Under the pieces are notes generated by a model that did not search any database, was not told the origin of the DNA, and saw only the letters and a list, made by a program, of their open reading frames with translations. Positions 23,711 to 32,984 of a DNA stretch of 64,000 nt are shown piece by piece. Source of the stretch: Pseudoclavibacter sp. AY1H1 (GTDB lineage: Bacteria > Actinomycetota > Actinomycetes > Actinomycetales > Microbacteriaceae); assembly GCF_002931055.1 (NCBI RefSeq), contig NZ_PSXX01000002.1, forward strand, positions 124,001-188,000, in the 5' to 3' direction. The position numbers and the translations under genes were made by a program. Each line of letters starts with the position of its first letter. The stretch's first letter is position 1.

Positions 23711-25036
23711 TCAGTACCAGATGCCCGGCGAGGGCTCCGGCGAGACCCGCAGCACGCGTCCCGCGAGCTCCGCCGCCCCGTCGCTCAGCTCATGCAGGGA
23801 GCCTGCTGCGCGGAGCGCGGCGGGCGATACACCGCCGAGGAAGAGCGACCCGAGCGCGTCCACGCCCAGGCGCACGGCTGCCGAACCCTCGGGCAGAGCA
23901 TCGACCGGCTCCGCCGCCCCAACGCCATCCGCGCCGACCGTGAGCACGAACGAGCCGCCCGCGAAGCCGAGCGCATCCTCGATCTCGAGTCCGAGCACGC
24001 CGGGCGACGAATACCGTCGCGCGTCCAGCACGGCCTTCGTGTCCAGGATGCGCAGCCACTGGTGGTCGGAGGTCGTGACGGTCGCGGCCCGCTGGTCGCC
24101 GAGCATCCACCTGATGGGCTCGTCGATGGCGAGCTGCTCCGCCTTGACGGTCGCGACGAGATCGGCCTCGAGGAAGAAGCGCCACAGCGCGGCGTAGGCG
24201 TCGTCGCTGACGGCGCGGAGGAACTCGACGTTCAGCGTGTGGCTCGCGTAGTCGTGGTCGCCGCCCTCGAGCTTGAACAGCGCTGCCCCCTCGAGGTCGC
24301 CGGCCTCCGAGGTGTAGGTGATGGCGCGGAGCTTCTTGCCATCGCCGTCCTCGTCGTGCACCGTTCCCGCGAGGCGGGGCCACATTCCGTCCCAGCCCTC
24401 GATCTCCCCGACCCGCGCCACCCTGACGCGGTCGAAGAGGCCGCCGATCTGCTCGGCCCACTGCTCCCGCCCCACGTAGTCGACGCGACCGCCCGGGGTC
24501 GGGCCGGCCCAGCGGACGCGGCGCGTGTCGATGCTGAAGCTCGCGGCGAAGGTCGCGGGCCCGAAGCCGAACCGGCCGTAGATCGTCGACTCCGACACCG
24601 TGAGGGCCGCGAGCGGGAGGCCAAGGGCCGCGGCCGTGCGCAGCTCCCCCTCGAGCAGGTTCCTGGCGATCCCGCGGCGGCGGCGAGCCTGGGAGACGGT
24701 CACCGAGCTGATCGCCCAGCTGGTCAGCTGGCTGCCGCCCGGCAGCGTGAGGTCGGCGGGCCACGAGCTCACCGTGGCGATGGGCTCGTCGACGAGGGGC
24801 GCCGAGTCGTCCCAGACGCCCGTCGTGCGGCGGTAGCCCAGGGATGCGCGCATCCCCTCGAGCTGCTTCTCGCTCGGCTCGGCGGCGAGGAATCCACGGA
24901 GGTCTGCTCGCGCCCATGCGTTGAAGGTGGCCGCGTCATCGGTATCGAGCGTCTCGTAGCGCAGGCCGGACTCGGCGAGCTTCGCCGCGGAGGTCGGGTC
25001 GATGGGATGGCGCGCGAAGTCGTCGGCTGCAGTCAT
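23711..25036 (-). CDS. eis: Eis-family GNAT N-acetyltransferase
   Basis: 441 aa from ATG 25036-25034. The N-terminal GNAT domain contains WAISSVTVSQARRRRGIARNLLEGEL (acetyl-CoA loop R/Q-x-x-G-x-G/A variant) and ALTVSESTIYGRFGFGPAT; a second degenerate GNAT and a C-terminal SCP2-like domain follow, ending in SPGIWY, which places the terminal carboxylate in the active site as in Eis proteins. Family members acetylate aminoglycosides or Lys residues. TACCCT on - (25043-25048) ends 6 bases before the start, giving a leaderless prediction. Confidence 0.8.
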   Translation of the reverse strand: MTAADDFARHPIDPTSAAKLAESGLRYETLDTDDAATFNAWARADLRGFLAAEPSEKQLEGMRASLGYRRTTGVWDDSAPLVDEPIATVSSWPADLTLPGGSQLTSWAISSVTVSQARRRRGIARNLLEGELRTAAALGLPLAALTVSESTIYGRFGFGPATFAASFSIDTRRVRWAGPTPGGRVDYVGREQWAEQIGGLFDRVRVARVGEIEGWDGMWPRLAGTVHDEDGDGKKLRAITYTSEAGDLEGAALFKLEGGDHDYASHTLNVEFLRAVSDDAYAALWRFFLEADLVATVKAEQLAIDEPIRWMLGDQRAATVTTSDHQWLRILDTKAVLDARRYSSPGVLGLEIEDALGFAGGSFVLTVGADGVGAAEPVDALPEGSAAVRLGVDALGSLFLGGVSPAALRAAGSLHELSDGAAELAGRVLRVSPEPSPGIWY

Positions 25037-25104
25037 GCATCCAGGGTAGGGGCCAGGACAGCGCCGCGCTGGGCGCGTCCTCGACGCGACACCCCCAACT
25101 ATGC

Positions 25105-25134
25105 CATTATCTGCGTATGCATGCAGATACGCAG
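25105..25134 (+). promoter_or_regulatory. ArsR-type operator overlapping promoter and start codon
   Basis: CTGCGTAT (25111-25118) and ATACGCAG (25127-25134) form an exact inverted repeat with an 8-base spacer, nested with TATCTGC (25109-25115) / GCAGATA (25123-25129). CATTAT at 25105-25110 is a plausible -10 ending 6 bases before ATG 25117. Binding of the regulator here would block RNA polymerase, so autoregulation is likely. Confidence 0.6.
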
Positions 25135-25542
25135 GAAGACGGCACGGGTTCATTCGGACACATCGAGCTCGACAACCCGACCGTCGAACTCGCCGCCGAG
25201 GTCTTCGGCATGCTCGCCGACGCGACGCGCGTGCGCATCGTGCTCGTCCTCGACGACGGGGAGCACTCCGTGAACGACATCGCCGAGGCCGTCGGCAAGA
25301 CGCCGGCGAGCGTCTCGCAGCACCTCGCCAAGCTGCGCCTCGCCCGCATCGTCGCGACCAGGCAGGAAGGCACGCGCGTCTTCTACCGGCTCATCAACGG
25401 GCACGCGAAGCGGCTCGTTGCCGACGCGCTGTTCCAGGCCGAGCACTCCGTCGCCGGGGTCGGAGGCGCCGACGCCATCCCGCCCCACCACCGGCGAGAC
25501 CCGCAGCCGAGTCGCGAGCTGCGCGGAGACGTCGATGCGTGA
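25117..25542 (+). CDS. ArsR/SmtB-family regulator
   Basis: 141 aa. Winged helix with MLADATRVRIVLVLDDGEHSVNDIAEAVGKTPASVSQHLAKLRLARIVATRQEGTRVFYRL, the canonical ArsR core. His residues occur near the N-terminus (MHADTQED, GHIELD), after the wing and in the C-terminal PPHHRRD, a pattern seen in Ni/Co- or Zn-sensing members, so metal sensing is possible but not shown. The last 8 bases overlap the MFS gene, which it probably controls. The start codon lies inside the putative operator. Confidence 0.8.
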   Translation: MHADTQEDGTGSFGHIELDNPTVELAAEVFGMLADATRVRIVLVLDDGEHSVNDIAEAVGKTPASVSQHLAKLRLARIVATRQEGTRVFYRLINGHAKRLVADALFQAEHSVAGVGGADAIPPHHRRDPQPSRELRGDVDA

Positions 25543-26767
25543 GGTCCTCGCCAACCGGGCGTTCCGGCGGCTCTTCTCCGCCCAGGTCATCGCGCTCGTC
25601 GGCACGGGGCTGCTCACGGTCGCGCTCGGCCTCCTCGCGTTCGACCTCGCGGGCGGCGACGCTGGCATCGTGCTCGGCACCGCGCTGACGATCAAGATGA
25701 TCGCCTATGTCGTGGTGTCGCCCGTCATGGCGGCGGTCACGAGCCGGTGGTCACGACGCCGTGTCCTCATCTCTGCTGACCTCATCCGCGCCCTCATCGC
25801 ACTCGGCCTCCCCTTCGTCGGCGAGGTCTGGCAGGTCTACGTGCTCGTCTTCGTCCTGCAGGCAGCGTCCGCGACCTTCACGCCCACCTTCCAGGCCGTC
25901 ATCCCCGACGTGCTCCCGGATGAGCGCCTCTACACGCGGGCGCTCTCGCTCTCGCGCCTCGCCTACGACCTCGAGGCACTCGTGAGCCCGCTGCTCGCAG
26001 CCCTGCTGCTCACCGTCGTCAGCTCCAACTCGCTGTTCGTCGGGACCGTCCTCGGCTTCGTCATCTCGGCGACGCTCGTCGGCACGACGACGTTCCCCAC
26101 CCGCACGCTCGCAGCCCCGAGCCCCTTCATCTCCCGGCTGACCTCCGGGCTGCGGGTCTTCTTGCGCACCCGCGACCTCAGGGCCCTCCTGGCGCTGAAC
26201 CTGGCGGTCGCGGCCGGCACGGCCATGGTGATCGTGAACTCGGTCGTCTTCGTGCAGGCGCAGCTCGGGCGGGCGCAGTCGGACCTCGCGATCCTGCTCG
26301 CCTCCTACGGAGCCGGCTCCCTGCTCGTGGCGCTCGCGCTGCCTCGGGTGCTCGATCGCGTCTCCGACCGCCGGGTCATGCTGGCCGGCGCTGCCCTCAT
26401 CCCGATCGGCCTCCTCGCGATGGCGGGCGTGCTCTCGACCGATGCAGCGTGGGCCTGGCCACTCGCCCTCCCCGTGTGGGGGCTGCTCGGCGCCGCGACC
26501 TCGCTGATCCTGACGCCTTCCTCGCGGCTCCTCCGGAGGGCGGCATCTGGCGAGCAGCGACCCGCGGTCTTCGCGGCCCAGTTCTCGCTCTCACACGCCT
26601 GCTTCATGCTCTGCTACCCGATCGCTGGCCTCGCGGGCGCGCAGCTCGGTCTCGCGCCGGCGGGCCTGATCCTCGGCATCGTGGCCCTCCTTGCCGTCCT
26701 CGTGGCCGGGCTGACGTGGGTGCCTCGGGGCGCTCGCGAGCCAGCCCCGCACCGCGTTCAGCTCTGA
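25535..26767 (+). CDS. MFS transporter coupled to ArsR regulator
   Basis: 410 aa, 12 hydrophobic helices. ATG 25535 overlaps the arsR-type stop by 8 bases; the longer upstream frame lies inside that gene. The N-terminus (LANRAFRRLFSAQVIALVGTGLLTVALGLLAFDLA) and SRWSRRRVLISADLIRA (motif A region) match the MFS_3/enterobactin-exporter-like class. Pairing with an ArsR-family regulator is typical of metal or metallophore exporters. It converges on the flavoprotein gene, overlapping its 3' end by 10 bases. Confidence 0.8.
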   Translation: MREVLANRAFRRLFSAQVIALVGTGLLTVALGLLAFDLAGGDAGIVLGTALTIKMIAYVVVSPVMAAVTSRWSRRRVLISADLIRALIALGLPFVGEVWQVYVLVFVLQAASATFTPTFQAVIPDVLPDERLYTRALSLSRLAYDLEALVSPLLAALLLTVVSSNSLFVGTVLGFVISATLVGTTTFPTRTLAAPSPFISRLTSGLRVFLRTRDLRALLALNLAVAAGTAMVIVNSVVFVQAQLGRAQSDLAILLASYGAGSLLVALALPRVLDRVSDRRVMLAGAALIPIGLLAMAGVLSTDAAWAWPLALPVWGLLGAATSLILTPSSRLLRRAASGEQRPAVFAAQFSLSHACFMLCYPIAGLAGAQLGLAPAGLILGIVALLAVLVAGLTWVPRGAREPAPHRVQL

Positions 26768-28671
26768 CGCTGCTGGCTCGCGAGCCGGACGATCTGCCTC
26801 GCGGCGACGTCGGCACCGGCCAGCAGCGGTGAGGGCTTGCGCGGCGTCGCCCCGATCGCGCTGCCCGGCTGCGTGCTGAGGGCCGGGATGCCGAGCACAA
26901 CCACTCGATCGTCGACGGAGCCGTCGCGCCGCACGAGATTGAGGCCGGGCTCCCCCTCCTCCAGGCTCGCGCCCGTCGCCTCCATGCTGTCCGTCTCGAC
27001 GGCCGCTCCGTCTCGCGCTCGTCGCGCGTGCACTCGAGCGCGTCCGGAGTCCAGCAGCGCGCGCAGCAGCGGGTCGTCGGTCGCAGGCACCTTCCCCTTC
27101 GACATACGAGGTTCGATGAGCGCGCGGGCGCGCACCTCGATGCCCGTGATCGCGGAGCGGGCGACGAACTCGCCGGCCTCGACATCGAGCGATACCGAGG
27201 TCTCGGGGCCGGTCAGCCGGAGCAAGCCGGCGTCGATGAGCGCGAGCACCTCACGAGTCCGCCCGGACGGTGGGCCGGATGCGAGGAACAGCCCGTCCGC
27301 GTTGAACCAGCCTTCGAAGTCGGTGACAGCCGAGCGGCCCTCGAGCACGCCGCTCACGGCGAGTCGTGCCGCCTGGCCCCGCAGAGCCCCCATCGCGCGG
27401 TTGACCGCGGCGCGAGGATGCTCGTCTGGCGAGGACATCGACCCGAGCTCGCTCTCGACGAGCTGCTCGACCTGACGCCGCCAACGCTCGGGGCTCACCT
27501 GCTGTCCCCGCGTCGGGCGTCGCAGCGAGTCGATCGTGAACGCGTGGGCACCGTCGTCAGCACGCTGGTCGATGGACGCCGTGAGGATGTCGTCGATGGC
27601 GCTGACGTTCTCGGCATCGTCGAGGGCGGCGAGGGCCTCCGGAAGCGAGACAGTGAGGGCGTGGGGTGCCCAACCCGAGAGGGCGGCGAGGTACGCAACA
27701 GCGAACTCACGCGCGATGGACGGCCAGACGTCGCCTCGGAAGTCCAACGACTCCGGCTCGGCCGCGGCGAGCGCCCTGAACCACTCCGGGTTCGCGGCGC
27801 GTGCCACGAACGGCGACGCCTCCGCCCACCCGTCCGCCTTGGCGCGGTACGGCACGCCGCGGCGCGAACCGGCGTGGAGGATGGGCTCGTTCCCGGACGG
27901 CAGGTAGCGAAGTCGCCCTCGCGCATCGCCGGCGACGGGCTCGAACCGTCCGCCGCGCCCCGCCGTGAGCACGGCGACGACGTCGAAGAAGTTCGCGCCG
28001 AGGCCGCGGACGATGACGTCCTCGCCCGCTGGCACCTTGCCCCAGTCCTGCTCGGCCGGCATGCCAGGGGCGATGTAGACCAGGCCGAGCTCTCGCGCTG
28101 CCCGCTCGAAGCGCTGTGTCTCGTCGCTCGGCAGCGTCTGCACCATGCCCTGGGCGAGCACGACGATCGGCGCCCGCAGCTCGGTGCCGTCGGCGAGCAC
28201 GACGGTGCGTGCGTCGGGGCCGTCGTCGCGCACGTCCACTGCGGTTCCCCGGATTCGGGCCAGCTCCACGTGCCCGCTCGCTTCGGCCGCTGCCAGCTGC
28301 TCGCGGAAGTAGACCCCCTGCAGCCGCCGAGAGGGGAAGCTGCCGGGGCGCACCGCGCGCGCCTCCTCGAGCACCCACGGCGTGGGGTGCTCGCCACGGT
28401 CGACGATCGCGGCCGCCCAGTCGACGAGGTCCGGGCCCGGCACGATCGGCCCGGTCATCCTGGTCGACTCGTCGGCGTGGATGGTCGTCGAGCCGGAGGT
28501 CGTGTTGTTGAGGAACTCTGCCGGCTGGTCGATGCGCCAGGTCGCTCCGGCCCCCACGTCGATCGCGTCGACGATGGCTACGCGGATGCACGCGTCTGGT
28601 CGGCGCGCCACCACCCTGAGGACCGTGGCGACGGCGCGCGGACCGCCCCCGACGATGACGGCGTCGAACAT
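26758..28671 (-). CDS. FAD/NAD(P)-binding protein (NAD_binding_9 type)
   Basis: 637 aa. N-terminal Rossmann motif VIVGGGPRAVATVLRV (residues 4-19) is the GGGPRG-type FAD site of the NAD_binding_9 family. GSTTIHADESTRMTG and a second nucleotide-binding segment VIVRGLGANFFDV (about 230) follow. The C-terminal half has no clear partner domain. The gene overlaps the stop/start of the ABC ATPase gene by one base (TGATG), so it is part of the iron-type transporter operon. It may reduce or modify an imported ferric chelate; that is inference from context. Confidence 0.7.
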   Translation of the reverse strand: MFDAVIVGGGPRAVATVLRVVARRPDACIRVAIVDAIDVGAGATWRIDQPAEFLNNTTSGSTTIHADESTRMTGPIVPGPDLVDWAAAIVDRGEHPTPWVLEEARAVRPGSFPSRRLQGVYFREQLAAAEASGHVELARIRGTAVDVRDDGPDARTVVLADGTELRAPIVVLAQGMVQTLPSDETQRFERAARELGLVYIAPGMPAEQDWGKVPAGEDVIVRGLGANFFDVVAVLTAGRGGRFEPVAGDARGRLRYLPSGNEPILHAGSRRGVPYRAKADGWAEASPFVARAANPEWFRALAAAEPESLDFRGDVWPSIAREFAVAYLAALSGWAPHALTVSLPEALAALDDAENVSAIDDILTASIDQRADDGAHAFTIDSLRRPTRGQQVSPERWRRQVEQLVESELGSMSSPDEHPRAAVNRAMGALRGQAARLAVSGVLEGRSAVTDFEGWFNADGLFLASGPPSGRTREVLALIDAGLLRLTGPETSVSLDVEAGEFVARSAITGIEVRARALIEPRMSKGKVPATDDPLLRALLDSGRARVHARRARDGAAVETDSMEATGASLEEGEPGLNLVRRDGSVDDRVVVLGIPALSTQPGSAIGATPRKPSPLLAGADVAARQIVRLASQQRQS

Positions 28672-29456
28672 CAGATGCGGTACTCCAGGTCGTCCTCGAC
28701 GACTGGCCGAACCTCGACGAAGCCTTCGCGCTCCTCGACGGTCACGCGCAGCCCGTAGACCTGCTTGAGGGTGTCCTCCTGCAGCGCCTCAGCCGGTGTC
28801 CCGCTCTTGATGATCGTACCCTGGTCGAGCATGACGATCTGGTCGCAGAAGCGGCCGGCGTGGTTGAGGTCGTGGATCGCGATGAGGGCCGTGATGCCCT
28901 TCGTGCGGGTGATGCGGCGCACGATCTGCAGCGTCTCGATCTGGTAGCGCAGGTCGAGCGCGCTCGTCGGCTCGTCGAGCAGGAGCACCTTCGGGTCCTG
29001 CGCGAGGGCCCTGGCCACGAGCACACGCTGCGCCTGGCCCCCGGAGAGCTCGGACATGTTCCTGTCCACGAGAGAGTCGAGGTTCAGGAGCGTGATCGCG
29101 TCCTGGACGTGCCGCCAGTCCTCGGCGCCTGGCGCCATCCCATAGTGGGGCGTGCGACCGAGCAGCACCGCCTCGCGCACCGTGAGGTCGAAGGGCGCCT
29201 CTCCGGACTGCGGCACGTAGGCCACCGTTCGCGCGTGCTCGCGCCTGCCGAGGCCGAGCACGTCGGTGCCGTCGAACGTGACGGTCCCCACGCTCGGCTT
29301 GTGAACGCGGGCGATGATCTTCGTGAGCGTCGACTTGCCGGAGCCGTTCGGTCCGAGCAGCGCGCAGAAGGTGCCGTCCTGCACTTCGAGGCTCACGCCC
29401 TTCAGCACCTTGTGCTTGCCGTAGGCGAACTCGATGCCGTCGATCGTCAGGCTCAT
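28671..29456 (-). CDS. FecE-type ABC transporter ATP-binding protein
   Basis: 261 aa from ATG 29456-29454 (ATGA overlap with the permease stop). Walker A GPNGSGKST (about residues 36-44), Q-loop VPQSGEAPF, signature LSGGQAQR (about 140-147), Walker B VLLLDEPTSALD and switch His in IAIHDLNHAGRFCD. The sequence closely follows the FecE/FhuC/BtuD branch that energises iron-siderophore, haem and cobalamin uptake. Confidence 0.9.
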   Translation of the reverse strand: MSLTIDGIEFAYGKHKVLKGVSLEVQDGTFCALLGPNGSGKSTLTKIIARVHKPSVGTVTFDGTDVLGLGRREHARTVAYVPQSGEAPFDLTVREAVLLGRTPHYGMAPGAEDWRHVQDAITLLNLDSLVDRNMSELSGGQAQRVLVARALAQDPKVLLLDEPTSALDLRYQIETLQIVRRITRTKGITALIAIHDLNHAGRFCDQIVMLDQGTIIKSGTPAEALQEDTLKQVYGLRVTVEEREGFVEVRPVVEDDLEYRI

Positions 29457-30553
29457 TTGAGGGCCGTCTTCCTCGTGAGGATGAGCTGGATGAAGATGGG
29501 CGCGCCGATGAAGGCGACCACGATGCCGACGGGGATGACGGCGGGTGCCAGGATCGTGCGCCCGACGGTGTCGGCGACGAGCAGCAGCAGCCCTCCCGTG
29601 AGCACCGAGAACGGGATGAGGTAGCGGTGGTCCGCGCCGATGATGAGGCGCGCGATGTGCGGGCCGACGAGTCCCACGAAGCCGATCACGCCGCAGAAGC
29701 TGACGATGACGGCGGCGAGCACAACCGCGACGACGATGAGCCCGACGCGGAGCGCCTGCACGTTGACGCCGAGGCTCTTGGCCGCGTCGTCGCCCGCGAA
29801 GGCGACGGCATTGAGGTCCTTGGCGAACCACAGCACGAACGGGATCGTCGCGAGGACGAGGATGCCGACCGTCTGCACGTCACCCCACGTCGCGTCGTTC
29901 ACGGAGCCGAACGTCCAGCGCACGATGGCCTGCAGCGTGTTCTCGTTGGCCGTGAACTGGAGCGCCGCGGTGAGCGCCTCGAAGAGCTGCGTGATGGCGA
30001 TGCCGAGGAGCAGGAGCGTGGCGATGGCCATGCCCTTGGCGGAGGCGAGCCCGAGTACGAGCGCCGAGACGGCGAGCGAGACGACCAGCGCGCTCGCGAT
30101 GATCGCCCACGAGGGCAGCGTCGTGCCACCCGCGATGGTGATCGCGAGGGCAGCGCCGAACGCGGCCGCCGGCGAGACGCCGAGCGTGAAGGGGCTCACG
30201 AGCGGGTTCCTGAGCAGCCCCTGCATGAGGACACCCGACAGCGAGAGTCCTGCGCCGGCGGCGAAGGCCAGCAGCACGCGTGGGAGGCGCAGCTCGGTGA
30301 CGATGGAGAACTTCTGCGCGAACTCGTTCTCGAGCGTCCCGCCGAAGATCGACAGGGTGACGGCCTTCCAGACGTCGCCGAAGGTCACTCCGGCCGTGCC
30401 GATGGTGACGGCGGCGACGACGGCGAGGGTGCTCACGACCACGCCGCCGATGATGGCGAGCCGCTTGACGTTCGCGCGCTTGCGCTCGCTCGAGGCGACC
30501 GCGTTCTGCTCGCCCGGGGTATCCGTGCCGGTCTTCGGCGTCGCGATGGCCAC
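29453..30553 (-). CDS. FecCD-type iron/siderophore ABC permease
   Basis: 366 aa. A GTG start at 30553-30551 overlaps the binding-protein stop (TAGTG). After a cytoplasmic N-terminus of about 30 residues come about 10 helices with the FecCD hallmarks ELRLPRVLLAFAAGAGLSLSGVLMQGLLRNPL and GFVGLVGPHIARLIIGADHR (the coupling-helix region contacting the ATPase), then ILAPAVIPVGIVVAFIGAPIF. A single permease gene implies a homodimer. Confidence 0.9.
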   Translation of the reverse strand: MAIATPKTGTDTPGEQNAVASSERKRANVKRLAIIGGVVVSTLAVVAAVTIGTAGVTFGDVWKAVTLSIFGGTLENEFAQKFSIVTELRLPRVLLAFAAGAGLSLSGVLMQGLLRNPLVSPFTLGVSPAAAFGAALAITIAGGTTLPSWAIIASALVVSLAVSALVLGLASAKGMAIATLLLLGIAITQLFEALTAALQFTANENTLQAIVRWTFGSVNDATWGDVQTVGILVLATIPFVLWFAKDLNAVAFAGDDAAKSLGVNVQALRVGLIVVAVVLAAVIVSFCGVIGFVGLVGPHIARLIIGADHRYLIPFSVLTGGLLLLVADTVGRTILAPAVIPVGIVVAFIGAPIFIQLILTRKTALK

Positions 30554-31626
30554 TACGCGGCCGCCTGGTACTGCTGGATGTACTCGCTGGCGCCAGGGAA
30601 GTCGGTCTGCTGGAAGTCGACGACCCAGCGCTCGAGGAACTCGTCGGGGTTCACGTCGGCGAACTCCTCCGGGTGCAGCCACTTGGCGAGGTAGAGGGCG
30701 CCGATGGACTTCGCGACGGCGCTGGTCGCCCAGCCGTTGGCGAGGTAGACCTCGCCGTCCTGGATGGCCGTGATGTTCGACCAGCCCGGTCGGGACGTGA
30801 TCTCGGCGCCGAGCGTGTCGAAGCGCTCCTGGCCGGTCGGCGTCGCGCTCGGCTCGAACTCGTGGACGATGACGGCCGGGTTGCGGGTGACGACCTCGGC
30901 GGGGTCGACCGTGATCTCCTCCTGCTCGTCGCCACCGCCTGCGGCGTTCTCGAAGACGTTCGTGCCGCCTGCCGCCTCGATGATGGCGTGGAAGCCGGAC
31001 CCGGGCAGCACCGTCAGGTACGGGTCGACCGTCTCCCAGTAGACGGGCACGGGCTCGACGCCCTCGGTGCGCTCGGCGACGACGTCGAGGATCTCGTTCG
31101 AGAAGTCGGTGACGGCGCTTGCTCCCTCTTCCTTCTGGAAGACCTGGCCGAGGAGGGTGACGGTCTCGTCGAACACCGCGTAGTCCCAGGCGGTCGCGAC
31201 GACGACGGGGATGCCGAACGATTCGAGCTGCTCGGCGGCCTCCTGCCAGACGGCGTTGCGGGGCATGATGACGACGTCGGGGTCGAGCTCCGCGACCGCC
31301 TCGTAGTTGATCTGGTCGAGGCCCTCGGCGATGACGTCGCTCTCGTCGACCGGCAGGTACGGAAGGCGGTTGATGGATGCGCGGTCGACGCCCACGACCG
31401 TGTCGCCGGCGCCGATCGCCCGCACGAACTCGTTGCCGTAGCTGTTGAGCACCACGGCCCGTTCGACGGGTCCGTTGATCGTGACCTCGCGGTCCTGATC
31501 GTCGACGACGGTGATGGTCTCGGCGTCGGCTCCGCCCTCGGGGGTCACCGTGCCGCAGCCGGCGAGGAGCAGGGAGCTGGCGACGAGGGCCGCGATGGCG
31601 GCGGGCAGTCGGCGTGAGATGGGCAT
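30553..31626 (-). CDS. FecB/FhuD-type iron chelate-binding lipoprotein
   Basis: 357 aa from ATG 31626-31624. Signal peptide with lipobox LLLAGCGT (Cys about 24). Two-lobed TroA/FepB-like fold: ERAVVLNSYGNEFVRAIGAGDTVVGVD, then LDPDVVIMPRNAV, joined by a long helix. Typical of periplasmic-binding proteins for siderophores or haem. The signature Glu residues that contact the permease are present in both lobes. It lies 62 bases downstream of the CMD-AhpD fusion gene on the same strand. Confidence 0.88.
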   Translation of the reverse strand: MPISRRLPAAIAALVASSLLLAGCGTVTPEGGADAETITVVDDQDREVTINGPVERAVVLNSYGNEFVRAIGAGDTVVGVDRASINRLPYLPVDESDVIAEGLDQINYEAVAELDPDVVIMPRNAVWQEAAEQLESFGIPVVVATAWDYAVFDETVTLLGQVFQKEEGASAVTDFSNEILDVVAERTEGVEPVPVYWETVDPYLTVLPGSGFHAIIEAAGGTNVFENAAGGGDEQEEITVDPAEVVTRNPAVIVHEFEPSATPTGQERFDTLGAEITSRPGWSNITAIQDGEVYLANGWATSAVAKSIGALYLAKWLHPEEFADVNPDEFLERWVVDFQQTDFPGASEYIQQYQAAA

Positions 31627-31688
31627 ATCGGTACCTCTCGGTGGCAGGTCGTGCAGAACGTTCAGGGGCGGCGCAGTGGCGCGGATGC

Positions 31689-32834
31689 TCAGCTGCTGGC
31701 GGCTGCGGCGGGCCAGTTCGGCTCGCCGAGGCTCAGCATCAGGCGGTTCGCCCAGGCGAAGAATGCCGTCGACCCAACGAGGTCGAACAGCTCGGCGTCG
31801 TCGAGGCCGAGCGCGCGCAGCTCGTCGATCTGCGCGGGCGTGGCACTCGGGCGCAGCGTCGACAGGCTCGCGGCGAAGCGGATGATGGCGCTCCAGCGTT
31901 CGTCCTGACCGTCGCTGAGCGCGTCGAGCGAGGTCGGCTGCCAGTCGGCGTCGCGAGCGAGGCCCGAGTCCAGCACCCGCTGCACGTCGTCGTGGCGCTT
32001 CGACTGGAAGGTCGCCTTCCTGGAGTGCACCGAGGCGCAGTAGATGCAGTCGTTGACCTTGCTTGCGACGGCCGCGGCGAGCTCCCGCTCGGCGCGAGGC
32101 AGCCCGCCCTTGCCGAGGAACACGGCGTTGTCGATGGCGCTGCGGGCCTTCAGCACCGCAGGAACCCTGGACAGGAGCCGGAAGTAGACGCTGTTGGTGG
32201 TCGCCTTCGCGGCGAACGAGTCGACCTGCTCGGCCGTCAGCTCCGCCTCGTCGGGGGCGGCCACCCACGGCGACCACTCGAGCTGCTCCTGCGTGTACTC
32301 GGTCGGCTTCGCCAGTCCGGCGATGGTGCGGCCCGAGAGGTCCTTCGACCGACCGGCGGCGACCGTGGCGCGGGCGGGCGCATCCACTCGCTCCGGCGCG
32401 GTTCCGGCGAGCAGCGCGTCGCCGTCCAGCATGCGTGCCAGGTAGCTCTCGAAGGCCACGAGCTGGCTCAGCAGCACGATCTCGTCCGGGGTGACACCAG
32501 CGACCGGCAGCACGTGATGGTCTTCGTGGGTGGCCAGCGCAGGCGACACCGTGATGAGGTCCACGTGCTCCACGAGCGCGCGCAGCTTCGCATCTGCGGG
32601 CAGCTCGTCGCCGAGCAGACGAGCATCGGCGCCCTGCGCCAGATGCCAGTCGGCGAGCTGCGCGTTGCCCTGCCAGCGCGCGACCGTCCTGGCGAAGCCA
32701 TGGAGCAGGCCGCTCTCGATCACCTGCGGGCTCTCGTAGAGCGCCGTGTAGGCGGCGAGCGTCTGCTCGACCACCTCGGGCTTCGCGGCCCTCAGTGAGG
32801 CGATCGACTCGGGAACGGTCGGGGAGATGCGCAC
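31689..32834 (-). CDS. Fusion of CMD domain and AhpD-like alkylhydroperoxidase domain
   Basis: 381 aa from GTG 32834-32832, which has GAGGA about 7 bases upstream; an ATG at 32885 would add 17 residues and is the alternative. Residues 1-190 resemble the CMD domain proteins of the Avi_7170 type. Residues 200-380 are an AhpD-like domain with the peroxidatic motif NDCIYCASVHSRKA (CxxC, with His 4 residues after the second Cys). These are usually two separate genes. It heads the iron-type ABC transporter operon and may handle a peroxide or a redox-active ligand. Confidence 0.7.
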   Translation of the reverse strand: MRISPTVPESIASLRAAKPEVVEQTLAAYTALYESPQVIESGLLHGFARTVARWQGNAQLADWHLAQGADARLLGDELPADAKLRALVEHVDLITVSPALATHEDHHVLPVAGVTPDEIVLLSQLVAFESYLARMLDGDALLAGTAPERVDAPARATVAAGRSKDLSGRTIAGLAKPTEYTQEQLEWSPWVAAPDEAELTAEQVDSFAAKATTNSVYFRLLSRVPAVLKARSAIDNAVFLGKGGLPRAERELAAAVASKVNDCIYCASVHSRKATFQSKRHDDVQRVLDSGLARDADWQPTSLDALSDGQDERWSAIIRFAASLSTLRPSATPAQIDELRALGLDDAELFDLVGSTAFFAWANRLMLSLGEPNWPAAAASS

Positions 32835-32984
32835 GTGGGAGTCCTCAGCAGTCGAGATCGGGGAAATCAGATACCAACCTGCCATCCCGTGCGACGCCCC
32901 GCGGAATCGCGTTACCCCGCGTGAACTCCCCCGCCGAGGCGCATCCTCACCGAGTACGTCCCGACCTCGGCCACCCGCCTGGCC

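Noticed and set aside
22250-25273. 1007-residue open frame on +
   Set aside because: Antisense to the coiled-coil and Eis-type genes, both with clear domain patterns; Arg/Gly-rich shadow.
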